The notes under the pieces: model-generated
What the model was told of the DNA's origin: nothing
The model's input: only the letters and a program-made list of their open reading frames with translations
The model's database searches: none
Source of the DNA: Caenorhabditis remanei
Taxonomy: Eukaryota; Nematoda; Chromadorea; Rhabditida; Rhabditidae
Assembly: GCF_010183535.1 (NCBI RefSeq)
Contig: NC_071332.1
Location: forward strand, 18,476,001 to 18,540,000
Direction: 5' to 3'
Length of the DNA: 64,000 bases
Shown here: piece by piece, positions 55,169-64,000 of the stretch
Position numbering within the stretch: the stretch's first letter is position 1
Layout: the number at the start of each line of letters is the position of its first letter
Position numbers and translations under genes: made by a program

Positions 55169-55226
55169 CTTGATCGTAAAATAGTGCGCATTGTCCGCAT
55201 TGCGTATTTTCATAACTACCGTAGTC
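55169..55226 (-). promoter_or_regulatory. Shared upstream element, copy 18
   Basis: GATCGTAAAATAGTGCGCAT, GTCCGCATTGCGTATTTTCA and CTACCGTAGTC, 250-310 bp upstream of the ATG. Confidence 0.55.
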
Positions 55227-55504
55227 AGTTACCAAAAAAATGCAGATGAAGTGTTTCCGCTGGAATATTTCGAGGTTTTTGATCAACGTATTCGACGTGA
55301 TCGTGACGAACAAAAAGAATACGAGAAAATAAGATAATTATAACAAAAATTTAAAATATAAGGAATTGGGAGAACTTGCTCCTTCATCGGACCACCCGGG
55401 TGGAATCGAACCAACTCGAGTCCCTCAATTTCGCACACAATTTTCTTCGGTTTCGGTAGAGCGCGGTTGTAAAAAGCGTACCGTGTTAATAATGCGAACA
55501 CCAC

Positions 55505-55735
55505 CTCCATAATCTCTTAATTCCCCCTCTATGATTCCCTTCCACCCGTCTCATTTTCACATTCACTACCTCCTTGTTCCCCTCCTCCCCTCTTCTCCTC
55601 CCCTTGTCTTCCCCTCGTCTCTCATTTTCCCATTTCCCTCGCCACCCCAGTTCTCTGCACCCTCCAACAGACCTCCCGTACGAGTCCTCATCTTTTTTCA
55701 AATAATTGTATAGGTGTCTGCGTCTCCCTCCCCTC
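55505..55735. repeat. Pyrimidine-rich tract
   Basis: About 230 bp dominated by C and T on the plus strand (such as CCCCTCCTCCCCTCTTCTCC). Open frames here on both strands are of low complexity and not believable genes. Confidence 0.7.
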
Positions 55736-56016
55736 TCCACCATCTCTGACCGCGTACATTTCTTTTTTGAAGTTTCTTTTCTTTTCTTTATTTTAATTTA
55801 TTTTTTTGTTGCATGTGAAATAAAAGTCACTAGAAAAATTGTTCAGTTTATAATATAAGTATTCCCTTTTTCATACAGTTTTTCTTTGAGATCTTGTCGA
55901 AAACAACAAAAAGATTGATTCTTTCACAATTTTCGAAAATCTCATACTTTTTGTCATGCCCCGATTTTTTCTCCAAATTTATTCATTTTAATGTCACATT
56001 TTTAAAAGAAGGTTAT

Positions 56017-56495
56017 ACGATATTTCAAAATCAACCTATGCAAACGCGCTTTGTTGAGATGGCGTTTTTGCTCATATTATTTGAAGCCTAAATTGCACGA
56101 TTTTAATATTTTTTGAAAACTATACTGCTCCACATAAATATACGTTCACCCCATTATTTTTTGAAAGACCACTTTTTTTCAAAATTTTCGAAAACTTGCT
56201 CCTAAATATCACAAATTGGTACAGTTTCAAGTTTATTTGTGTATCCATCAGTAATTTTCCGAACAGAAAACCAGAGATAGCACAATTTTCGATTTATTGA
56301 AAAATTGACATTTTTCATGGGTGAACGTATATTAATGTGGAGCAGTATAAAATTTTTTCGAAAAATTTTGCATTCGCGATTATATTTCTTCTTAAAATAA
56401 TTTCTTGTCAAAATTCTTAATTTTGATCAAAAAAGTTTAGGTATGTGATTTTTCTCAAAAGGGCGCGTTTGCATAGGTTCACTTTGAAATATCGT
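56017..56495. mobile_element. Nested inverted-repeat element
   Basis: The outer inverted ends contain ACGATATTTCAAA and CCTATGCAAACGCGC. An inner pair (about 56117-56160 and 56320-56356) shares ACTGCTCCACATAAATATAC. It is probably one MITE inside another. Target duplications are not clear. Confidence 0.55.
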
Positions 56496-56939
56496 GAAAT
56501 CGGTTTCAAATTATATGATAAATTTCAAATTATTTGGCCGAATAATTTTATATGATTGAAATTTGTCAAACATTATTTCGTCAAACAATTTGTTTGACTT
56601 TAAAAGTTCAAATAATTCTTTGAAACAACACAGGGGATACGAGACGTAAGGTCCGCAACGAAAAGTTTTGAATCTACCGGCCGAGTTGCGATGCGTGTGC
56701 GTCGCGTTTTCCGTTGAAAGATACGACAAACACACGCTGAACTTGAACTTGGCACTCAGCCAAGACCTTTTTTGACACCGTGCCAACCGCTGAGCGACGG
56801 AGCGCGTTTAAGCGACGGAGCGCGTTTAAAAAAGTTATAGTCGGTGTTTGCGGACCCGATGTTTTGAGATTCGAGTTTTAAGCCAATTTCCTTTTTTCAA
56901 ACCTCAAATTCTCCCTGGAAAAAAAAGCATATTTTCCAG

Positions 56940-58412
56940 ATGTCTCAACCAATATTCCAAATTGGAGAATCCTTCGTCTGCATCTTCAAAACCAATGTTC
57001 CATACGAAGCAAAAGTGATCGGAATCAAAGAAGTGAAAGGGAAACAATGCTATGTCATTCACTACACCGGATGGGCGAGTCGACACGATGAGAAAGTTCA
57101 ATTAGGAGCAGAAGAGGGGAAAATGTTCAAAGGAACTCTGGAAGAATACGCGAGAACTCACAATGTAGAGATTCCGACTGTTGCATTGAATTCTGCAAAG
57201 AAGAAGAGATCAGTTGTGGAGCAAGGGAATCAGAGTGAGGAGAGTGATGAGTCAAGTGACATGGAATCTCCAACTCCTGGACTCAGATTTGATATGGCAA
57301 GTCCGCTGAAAAAGATCATAATCGATGACTCCAAATACCTCAAATCCAATGTTCTCACACATGTTCCAGCAGCATTCTCGATCGATGAGATTGTCAGTGA
57401 TGTAAGTTACAGTAAACGATTTTGTATTATTTGATTTTTTTTGTTTCAGTATCTCAAAACAATCCCAGCCACTGACCAGGAACTTCAAGAAGTGAATCAG
57501 GTGAACTTCACAGTGACTGAAGATGATCCGACTCCTAATTCGGTTCTAGCGATTTCAGCTCAATCGCTCGTGCAGTTTTTTGATGTTGTTTTGGGGTGAG
57601 TTACTGGGTTTTTAGGGTTTTCAGATTTACGGGTAACATAGCATAATGAACATTTTTTAAGTCGAGAAACACAGGTGGGTTTCGTAGGTTTGTGGATAAA
57701 AAGATGATAATTTTCTACTTTTCCAAACTTTGACATTTGGAATCAAGGTTTTCTCAGCTTTCCGATGATATAAGTCCCGCCCCATAACTCCAAACTGACT
57801 TCATGACCTTCTCTGGTAAGGAAAAACCTACCTGCTGCCCTTTTAGATCATTTTTTCTTATTAGTTTGTAAGTGTTCCTGCTCCAAAATTCCGCAGCTTC
57901 AAAATGACGGAAGCCGGAAGTAGAAAGTTGGAATTTCCAACAACACTGGTTTGCAACCGTTAACCCCTTCAAACATACCCACATTTCCAGCTTCCACCTG
58001 CTCTACCCAAACGAACGCAAACAATACAATGATCTCGTTCACAAAGTCGCAATCGACGAAGGTCTCGTACTTGTAAACCCCAACAATCTCCCAGCACCAG
58101 CCGGATTCAAGTCATCCGAACACTACGGTCTCATTCATTTCTTGAGAATGTTCACCAAATTGCCGAAGCTTCTCGAAGAGTCCGGTCTCAATCTGAATGT
58201 TATTAATGTGAGTTTCAAGGCGTTACTTGGAGTTGAGAAGTCCTTGTCTTTTTCAGCGTCTCACCATTGGAATCGAGTCACTTCTGGAATTCCTCGAGAG
58301 AAACTTCGAGAAGTACTACAATAACGGTGTGGATTATGATTCGACGGCTGCTGAGGAGGCGGGTTCAAGTGCAAGTGCTCCGAGAGCAACACGTCGTGTC
58401 TCGAGAAGATAA
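56940..58412 (+). CDS. mrg-1: MRG-family chromodomain protein
   Basis: Exons 56940-57401, 57450-57595, 57991-58207 and 58257-58412 sum to 981 nt (326 residues), close to the size of C. elegans MRG-1. Residues about 6-70 form the chromo barrel (GESFVCIFKTNVPYEAKVIG, CYVIHYTGWASRHDEKV). A Ser/Glu-rich linker follows (QSEESDESSDMESP). The MRG domain runs from about 150 to 310 (FHLLYPNERKQYNDLVHKVA, SSEHYGLIHFLRMFTKLPKL, LLEFLERNFEKYY). The tail is Arg-rich (RATRRVSRR). MRG proteins read histone marks within chromatin complexes; in C. elegans MRG-1 is needed for germline chromatin and X silencing. A poly(A) signal AATAAA is at 58511. This is a single-copy conserved gene and a good synteny anchor. 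Confidence 0.93.
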
Positions 58413-59093
58413 TTCTTATTCCTTGTTATTTCTGTTTTGAAAACGGGCGTTTTGCTGAGAATGTTATTTTTTATTTTTGACTACACATTTCTTATTATCA
58501 AACTGAAACAAATAAATCATTACCTTTATCTGCAGAGATGTTATTTCTCTCATTCCTCAAAAATGTAGTGCTCGCCGCGACGCGCACGCCACGCATCTCC
58601 CTCAAAAACATTTTCGTGTTTGAATTTGAGGTTCCTCGCCGTTACCTTGTGCCGGCTCGGTTTGCAAGTATGGTTTAAACTTTCATTTCGATATGTTTTA
58701 TTCAATAATATCAATTTCTTTGATGAAGTACAAAAACATTTGAACATTGCCAAAAAAAGTTTAAAAGAGTAAAATAAGGAGTCACAACAGTGGGAGGCGT
58801 AAGGTCGCTACGTCGTGTCTTTCAATATAAACCGCGACGCGCACGCAACGCGACTCGGGGAAAAATTAAAATCTGTTCGTTTCGACCAAACGCCTCTATT
58901 GCTGTGTACAATTGAAATCAAGAAAAAAATAGTTAGAAAACATCAAACTTGTCAAAAATCGGGCCGAAAAAATAGAGTAAAAATGCTTAAAATTTTGTAC
59001 ACATTCACATTTTTATTCAATTTTGAAATTTTCTTCGAAAACTATACTTTTTTCGAAAAATTTCCAAAAAATATTCAGAAACTCAAAATCTTT
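58413..59093. other. Intergenic region after the MRG gene
   Basis: It holds the 3' flank of the MRG gene, GC-rich fragments (GACGCGCACGCCACGC near 58578 and a related copy near 58834) and most of a hAT-like MITE. No gene is seen. Confidence 0.55.
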
Positions 59094-59171
59094 TCAAAAA
59101 ATGTTTGAAAATGGGCCGAACGGGCCGAGATGTTTCCCGATCTTGACCCGGCCCGGTCCGTGACAAGTCTG
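58944..59171. mobile_element. GC-rich hAT-like MITE, copy 5
   Basis: The termini are CAAACTTGTCAAAAATCGGG and the complement ending TGACAAGTCTG. The flanks GAAAACAT and AACAACAT are an imperfect 8-bp duplication. It overlaps the 3' end of the DUF3557-like gene and supplies its stop codon. Confidence 0.75.
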
Positions 59172-60478
59172 AACAACATGATCAATTGCAGTTATTCTCG
59201 CACAAACTTTTCCATGTTCCATAATGAATACGTTCAACTCGGTCGACTCGTTAATAGGGATAATTGCAAATTGAATTACATTGCCACCAAAGACTGTCAA
59301 CGTTATCTTTCTTGCGATTAGTTCCCGAGAAAGCATTTTGAACAGCTCTGTTGAGTATCCACTCAACTTTGACTTGAAAACGCTTCCAATCGGTCGATCG
59401 GTTCTTTTTGACACACTCCTACAGTAATCCACTACCTCCCTACAACTCAGTTCCGTTTCAATTGTAATAGATTCACAATTCCATTCTGACAATATGTCTG
59501 TGTAGATTATCGGATCTCTTGTCACTGTCACTTCTTTTGCATACTTGATCTTAAAAAAGCTCAATTTCTGGTCTACAAACTGACTCCATAACTTCGCAAC
59601 TAACCATGTCATTTCTGATTATACGATCAGTTTGCAGAGTTTTAACTGGTCTAGTTGTACGGATGATCCAATTGTTCCAGTCGTTACGATCTATCAAATT
59701 TTCGATTGTCAAGGGAATACAGTTCAAAATACATTTCGGAGTGTACTGGAAAATCAAAGTTTCATTAACGCGCTTTTTAGATATAAACAACTTACTTTTG
59801 TCTCAAGTGTCTTTATTGTTGTCCCCGGTCTGCTCAGATTATACAATGCAAACTTTTCAGTCGCCTCATACAGAGACAGTCCTGTTGATCGTTCCATCCA
59901 TTTTCCGGAGCACCACATTGCTATCTTGCCATCACTTTCGTTTTTCGAACCAAAATTACCAATTGAAACATTTTCAAAGCGCAAAATGATGTTGCTAGGG
60001 CCTCTTGTTTGGATTTCCACACGTTCAAGATGATAGGGTAGTCTTTCTTCGAGTTTTCGAATCGTTGGACATTTTGCGTATAGTTGTTTTCTGGAATGAG
60101 GTTTTAAGATTATCGTTGGTCATGAGGCACGTAAATCATTACCGTCTACCAAAGCAGATGAACTCCACAACTGAGACCAAGGACGGGTAGGTTAGTGGTT
60201 TGGTTAGAGGTTTGAAAGGCTGCAAGACAGCGACAGATTCCGTCGACGGTGGTTTGGTACCTGAACATACTCAAGTCAAGAAAAGGGAAATGAAAAGCGT
60301 TGAGGCCATAGAGTTATTTGCCATAAATACTATATTTGAAGCACATATGCTCAAATGTTTCAAATTGCATTTTACAAGCTCGTAAGTTCTTATTTTCCCT
60401 CAAAACCTTTCAAAAACGGCAAAAAACGATAGAAACTGAAATACCTTGTGATTGATTTTTCGACGCTTTTGATCCCAT
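59094..60478 (-). CDS. DUF3557-like protein 1, C-terminus supplied by a MITE
   Basis: Exons 60445-60478, 60143-60260, 59796-60090, 59605-59745 and 59094-59549 sum to 1044 nt (347 residues). It starts MGSKASKNQSQ. The segment of about 35-75 (leading to KQLYAKCPTIRKLEERLPYH) has the tyrosine, double-Arg and P.IR..E pattern of nematode DUF3557 proteins. Later blocks are WNCESITIE and DYCRSVSKRTDRPIGSVFK. Function is unknown. The last 25 residues (from about VQTCHGPGRV) and the stop lie inside the MITE at 58944-59171; the tandem paralogue ends AIDQVF at that point. The family label is tentative. Confidence 0.75.
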
Positions 60479-60863
60479 GGTCCGTGAATGAAGTATTTCT
60501 TGAAGATTAAAAAAAAACGGTGTGTTGGTAGAGGCAAGAATCAATATTTTTTCCTCTTGGTAGACCAGAAGAGACTTACTATTAGTAGTGGTCTGCCACG
60601 TCCTCCTCTATTTGTCTTGTTGTGGCCATATAGCCGCATTAGAATCGGCCAGAGGACCGTCAGGTGCGTTAATCCTCCAGAAGGCTAGGTTGGTGACGTG
60701 GGAAACTGCTAATGAGGCGGTACAGATCTTCAATATTTATAGAAAAAAAAAGAGGTTCGTAAGTGAGAAATTACACAAATTAATCCTAAAAACATTAAAC
60801 ATTGACAAAAAAGATGAAGTTAAAAATTAGAAAAATATGAAGTTGGAATCAAGAAAACAATAG
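60479..60863. other. Spacer between DUF3557-like genes 1 and 2
   Basis: It is part of a tandem duplication: the blocks around GTCTGCCACGTCCTCCTCTA and GGTGACGTGG recur at 62250-62360. No gene is seen. Confidence 0.6.
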
Positions 60864-62131
60864 TTAGAAAACTTGATCAATTGCGGTTCTTCTCGCACTG
60901 ACTTTTATCCAAATTCCTGGTTCCATCCTGCATACGTGTAACTCAGTCGATTCGTTAATGTAGATAGTTGCACATTGTATCAGATTGCCAAAGAAGCCTT
61001 TTAACAACATCTTTTTTGCATTTAGTTCCCGAGAAAGCATTTGGAACAACTCTGTTGAGTAACCACTCAACCCTGACTTGAAAACGCTTCCAATCGGTCG
61101 ATCGGTTCTTTTTGACACTCTCCTACAGTAATCCACGACCTCCATATAAGTCAGATCCTTCTCAATTGTAATAGATTCACAATTCCATTCTGACAATATG
61201 TCTGTCTGGATTCTGATCGAAAGATGTGATGGTCTTGTCACTGTGACTTCTTTTGCATACTTGATCTACAAATAACTCAATCTCTGGTCGACATACTGCC
61301 TCCAAACTCCGCAACTCACCGTGTCATGTCTGATTATAAGACCAGTTTGCAGAGTTTTAACTGGTCTAGTTGTACGGTTGATCCACTCGTCCCATTCGTT
61401 ACAGTCCACTATCAAATTTTCAATTGTCAAGGGGATACAGTTCAAAATACATTTCGGAGTGTACTGGAAAATCAAAGTTTCATTAACGCGCTTTTTAGAT
61501 ATAAACAACTTACCTCTGTCTCAAGTGTCTTTATTGTTGTCCCCGGTCTGCTCAAATTATACAATGCAAACTTTTCAGTCGCCTCATATAAAGACAGTTT
61601 TGTTGAGCGTGTCACTCGTTTTCCAGGACACCACATTTCTATTTCGCCTCTATTGCCGGGATGCGCACCAATGTCACCAGTAGAAAAATTGTCAAATTTC
61701 AAAATAATGTAGCCAGGGCCTATTGTTTCGATTTTCACACTTTCAAGATGATAGGGTAGTTTTTCTTCGAGTTTTCGAATTGTTGGACACTTGGCGTATA
61801 GTTGTTTTCTGGAATGGAGTTTTAAGACTGACGTTGGCCATGACGCATGGAAAACGTTACCGTCTACCAAAGCTGATGAACTCTACAACTGAGACCAAGG
61901 ACGGGTAGGAGAGTTGTTTGATTGGAGGTTTGATAGGTACTTGCTGCAAGACAGCGACAGATTCCGTCGACGGTGGTTTGGCACCTGAATTTTTCAAATT
62001 GCATTTTACAAGCTCACAGGGCTATATTTAACTCATATGAATTTAAATTATTTTCCCGCAAAACTTTCCGCGGAAAACGGAGAAGGAACTGATATACCTT
62101 TTGATTGATTTTTCGACGCTTTTGATTCCAT
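60864..62131 (-). CDS. DUF3557-like protein 2
   Basis: Exons 62098-62131, 61861-61984, 61514-61808, 61320-61463 and 60864-61265 sum to 999 nt (332 residues). It starts MESKASKNQSK. It then carries a Pro-rich linker (VPIKPPIKQ), LSYPSLVSVVEFISFGRR and KQLYAKCPTIRKLEEKLPYH (DUF3557-like pattern), and later YTPKCILNCIPLTIENLI, WNCESITIE and DYCRRVSKRTDRPIGSVFK, ending AIDQVF. It is a tandem duplicate of gene 1, with the same five exons and intron positions. No signal peptide or membrane segment is seen. Molecular role is unknown. Confidence 0.78.
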
Positions 62132-62565
62132 GATCCGTGAAAGAAGTAGTCAGTCCTGTTGAGCGAAAAAACGATGATTGGGTAGAGGCAAGAATCAATA
62201 TTTCTTTCTCTTGACAGCGTATGCGGACCAGTGGTGGCGTATGAGTGGTCTGCCACGTCCTCCTCTATTTGTCTACTTGTGTTCATACGGTCCCATTAGG
62301 ATGAGCCAGAGAAACGTCTGGGTGTGTGCTAATCCTCCGTAAGGCAAGGTTGGTGACGTGGCACCCTACTAATGAGGTGGTAGAGACCTTCAATATTTGC
62401 AGAGTGTCCCCTGGGGCATTTCCTAACCGAAGACTGCTGGGCCGACAGTCACCGCCATAGTTTTTGCTTACGGCAGAGGACCACCGGTATTGATTTTTCT
62501 CTCAGGTTTTACTCTTTTTTCCTCAAAATTTCATGACTGATTTCAAACTTTCCAGATTCTCTGCA
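62132..62565. other. Spacer between divergent DUF3557-like genes
   Basis: It holds a copy of the duplicated GTCTGCCACGTCC block and a probable shared 5' region for the two divergent genes. No gene is seen. Confidence 0.55.
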
Positions 62566-63539
62566 ATGACTTCAAACAAACCGCTCACCTATCTTTGCAG
62601 CCGCACAGTTTTACAGTATCTCAGTTTTAGTAGGAGGTGAGTTTCGATATTCAGGCAACAAAAAAACTAATTTCAATCATTCTAGAAAGCAATTCTACCT
62701 CACGTGCCCAGCAATCAGAAAAACGGAAGAAAGTGTGCCTCACCGTTTGGAATCAGTGAGAGCACATTCCACATCTAAAAACCTAACCGTCATAGCTATC
62801 GATGATTTTGAATTTCGTTTCTGGAAGCTGATCGATAGCACTCAATTAGTTGTTCAGAATTCTACAAAACTGGAGACTCTTGTGTCACAAACGGTATTTG
62901 AGCAGGAGGCAGACGACAAGTTTTTGTTGTATTATTTCAACAGAGAGGGGACAGTTATCAAGAACTTAGAGGGCGAATGTCGTTGGATTCTTGAGTGCAA
63001 ACTGAAAGCGATCAAAAATTTGGTCACTCGCATGTCCCAGGAAACTGTTAACATGGGAATTCTATTAAATTTGAATTGCTATTCAATTTCGGTCGATTCA
63101 CGTATGACACCGACAGAATTTTTGGATTACTGTAGAAGTTTGGCAACGCGGACTGATCGACCGATTGGAAGTGTTTTCAAAATGAATATCGGACTATTCA
63201 GCATCACTAGAAATGCATATTTCGATCTTGTTCATTCGCAAATGAATGCAAACATAACATTACTGGATGGAGAGTGAGTATCCACTATATTAAGGTTATT
63301 GAAAAATTATAAATAAATAATAAATTTACAGAAAGTATGCAACGATTCCGATGGACGAGTCGAAAGAGCTGATCATATATTGTGATAATAAAGCTCTGGT
63401 TGTTGAAGTCTATGCGAGTGGTACGAGAGCCGAACAAACTACTGATCATTCTGAAAGACGTGCGCGACGAGTTGAACAGTTTCCATACTATCCACATCTT
63501 CCAATCCTTTACAACCCATATGAAAGGTTCTGGGCATAG
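62566..63539 (+). CDS. DUF3557-like protein 3
   Basis: Exons 62566-62636, 62686-63273 and 63332-63539 sum to 867 nt (288 residues). It starts MTSNKPLTYLCSRTVLQYLS, followed by FSRR and KQFYLTCPAIRKTEESVPHR, the same DUF3557-like opening as its two neighbours. The shared late block is DYCRSLATRTDRPIGSVFK. It has three exons instead of five and lies in the opposite orientation, so it is an older relative. A TTTCCAG acceptor lies 9-10 nt before the ATG, consistent with trans-splicing. A longer upstream exon cannot be excluded. Function is unknown. Confidence 0.75.
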
Positions 63540-64000
63540 AGATACCAGTTTGGGTCGAACGCTCAGTAACTTTAGTTTTCAACCTAATTTTAATAATCTT
63601 TCATGTGCAATATGCAATTATCACCATGTGCTACCTCAAATCAAAACCACCCGGATCATAACAGGTACAACGAAAAACCGTCAAATCTGGGTCTTGTGGC
63701 TTCAGGCTCCTGATACGTACCTGTTCTGATTTGGACTGTTCTGATCAGAGGCTGCCCTATCACAAGTGTCTCACAATACTTTTAAAATATCCTTACATGT
63801 GCAATTCTTAATTTTTCAATAAATGTTCTCACATCATGTCTGATTTAAAGAAAACAAATTTATTACACTGAGGGCCTTAGGGGGGTCAGGGCATAGTTAG
63901 ATGATAAATGATTGGCCTTCACTCTCCAATACTTCGCAGTTGAACTCTCGACACCACAATAAATGACAAGAAGAATAAACCATCTATCAGTATGTATGAA
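63540..64000. other. 3' flank of DUF3557-like gene 3
   Basis: It contains AATAAA at about 63818 and no supported gene to the end of the window. Confidence 0.5.

Larger units (their letters stand above)
54918..56939. other. 2-kb intergenic region at the edge of the array
   Basis: It contains the upstream element of copy 18, a partial CAACCGCG repeat with a tRNA-like B-box (GGGTGGAATCGAACC) at about 55390-55475, a CT-rich tract, a nested inverted-repeat element (56017-56495) and a short GAGCGACGGAGCGCGTTTAA tandem duplication (about 56791-56830). No gene is supported. Confidence 0.55.

Noticed and set aside
55486..55743. Arg/Gly/Glu-rich minus-strand frame
   Set aside because: Translation of a pyrimidine-rich tract; low complexity and no exons.
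59772..59796. 23-nt intron in the DUF3557-like gene
   Set aside because: Too short; using the acceptor before 59745 gives a normal 50-nt intron in frame, and the same holds in the paralogue.
59606..60033. Plus-strand frames of 127-133 codons in the DUF3557-like region (also 61321-61712)
   Set aside because: They are antisense to spliced minus-strand exons whose frames close exactly and align with paralogues.

Overview
The window is nuclear DNA of a Caenorhabditis-type nematode. It is AT-rich, its many introns are about 45-55 bp with TTTTCAG-type acceptors, most genes carry a TTTTTCAG acceptor (probable spliced-leader site) 15-20 nt before the ATG, and the gene families (FTH/DUF38 F-box, C6/DUF281-like, DUF3557-like) are nematode-specific. 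The species cannot be fixed from sequence alone.

From 1 to 55 kb the window is a tandem array of about 19 paralogues. Each has an N-terminal helix-turn-helix like that of the Mos1/mariner transposase (HTH_48), then an F-box, then an FTH domain. All are on the minus strand except the pair at 7.4-12.4 kb. I reconstructed exon structures by splice sites and frame arithmetic. Eleven copies close cleanly as intact genes (starts at 4333, 7412, 19643, 34411, 39460, 41520, 43797, 49034, 50956, 53360, 54917). Eight are damaged or altered by frameshifts, a stop codon, lost splice sites, LTR-element insertions or replaced ends. This is a gene family in rapid birth and death. The expected role is as SCF ubiquitin-ligase substrate receptors: the F-box binds a Skp1-related protein and FTH binds the target.

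Within the array, 12.5-18.1 kb is different. It holds an F-box/FTH gene with two HTH exons, and an HTH exon that joins in frame to either of two alternative C2H2 zinc-finger cassettes. At 4.7-5.7 kb there is a small secreted C6/DUF281-like gene.

A roughly 55-70 bp element recurs upstream of most array genes in the same orientation relative to the gene. It is missing where two genes lie only about 190-220 bp apart, which suggests operon-like pairs.

Mobile DNA is dense. A 7.46-kb gag-only LTR retrotransposon with indistinguishable LTRs (21941-29395) splits one HTH exon, and a probable solo LTR (20780-21234) splits the same gene again. Many MITEs are present: a GC-rich hAT-like family with 8-bp target duplications, Harbinger-like elements with TAA/TTA duplications, and a fold-back carrying tRNA-like pol III boxes.

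From 56.9 kb the array ends at an mrg-1-like chromodomain/MRG gene. Three DUF3557-like genes follow, two in tandem on the minus strand and one on the plus strand.
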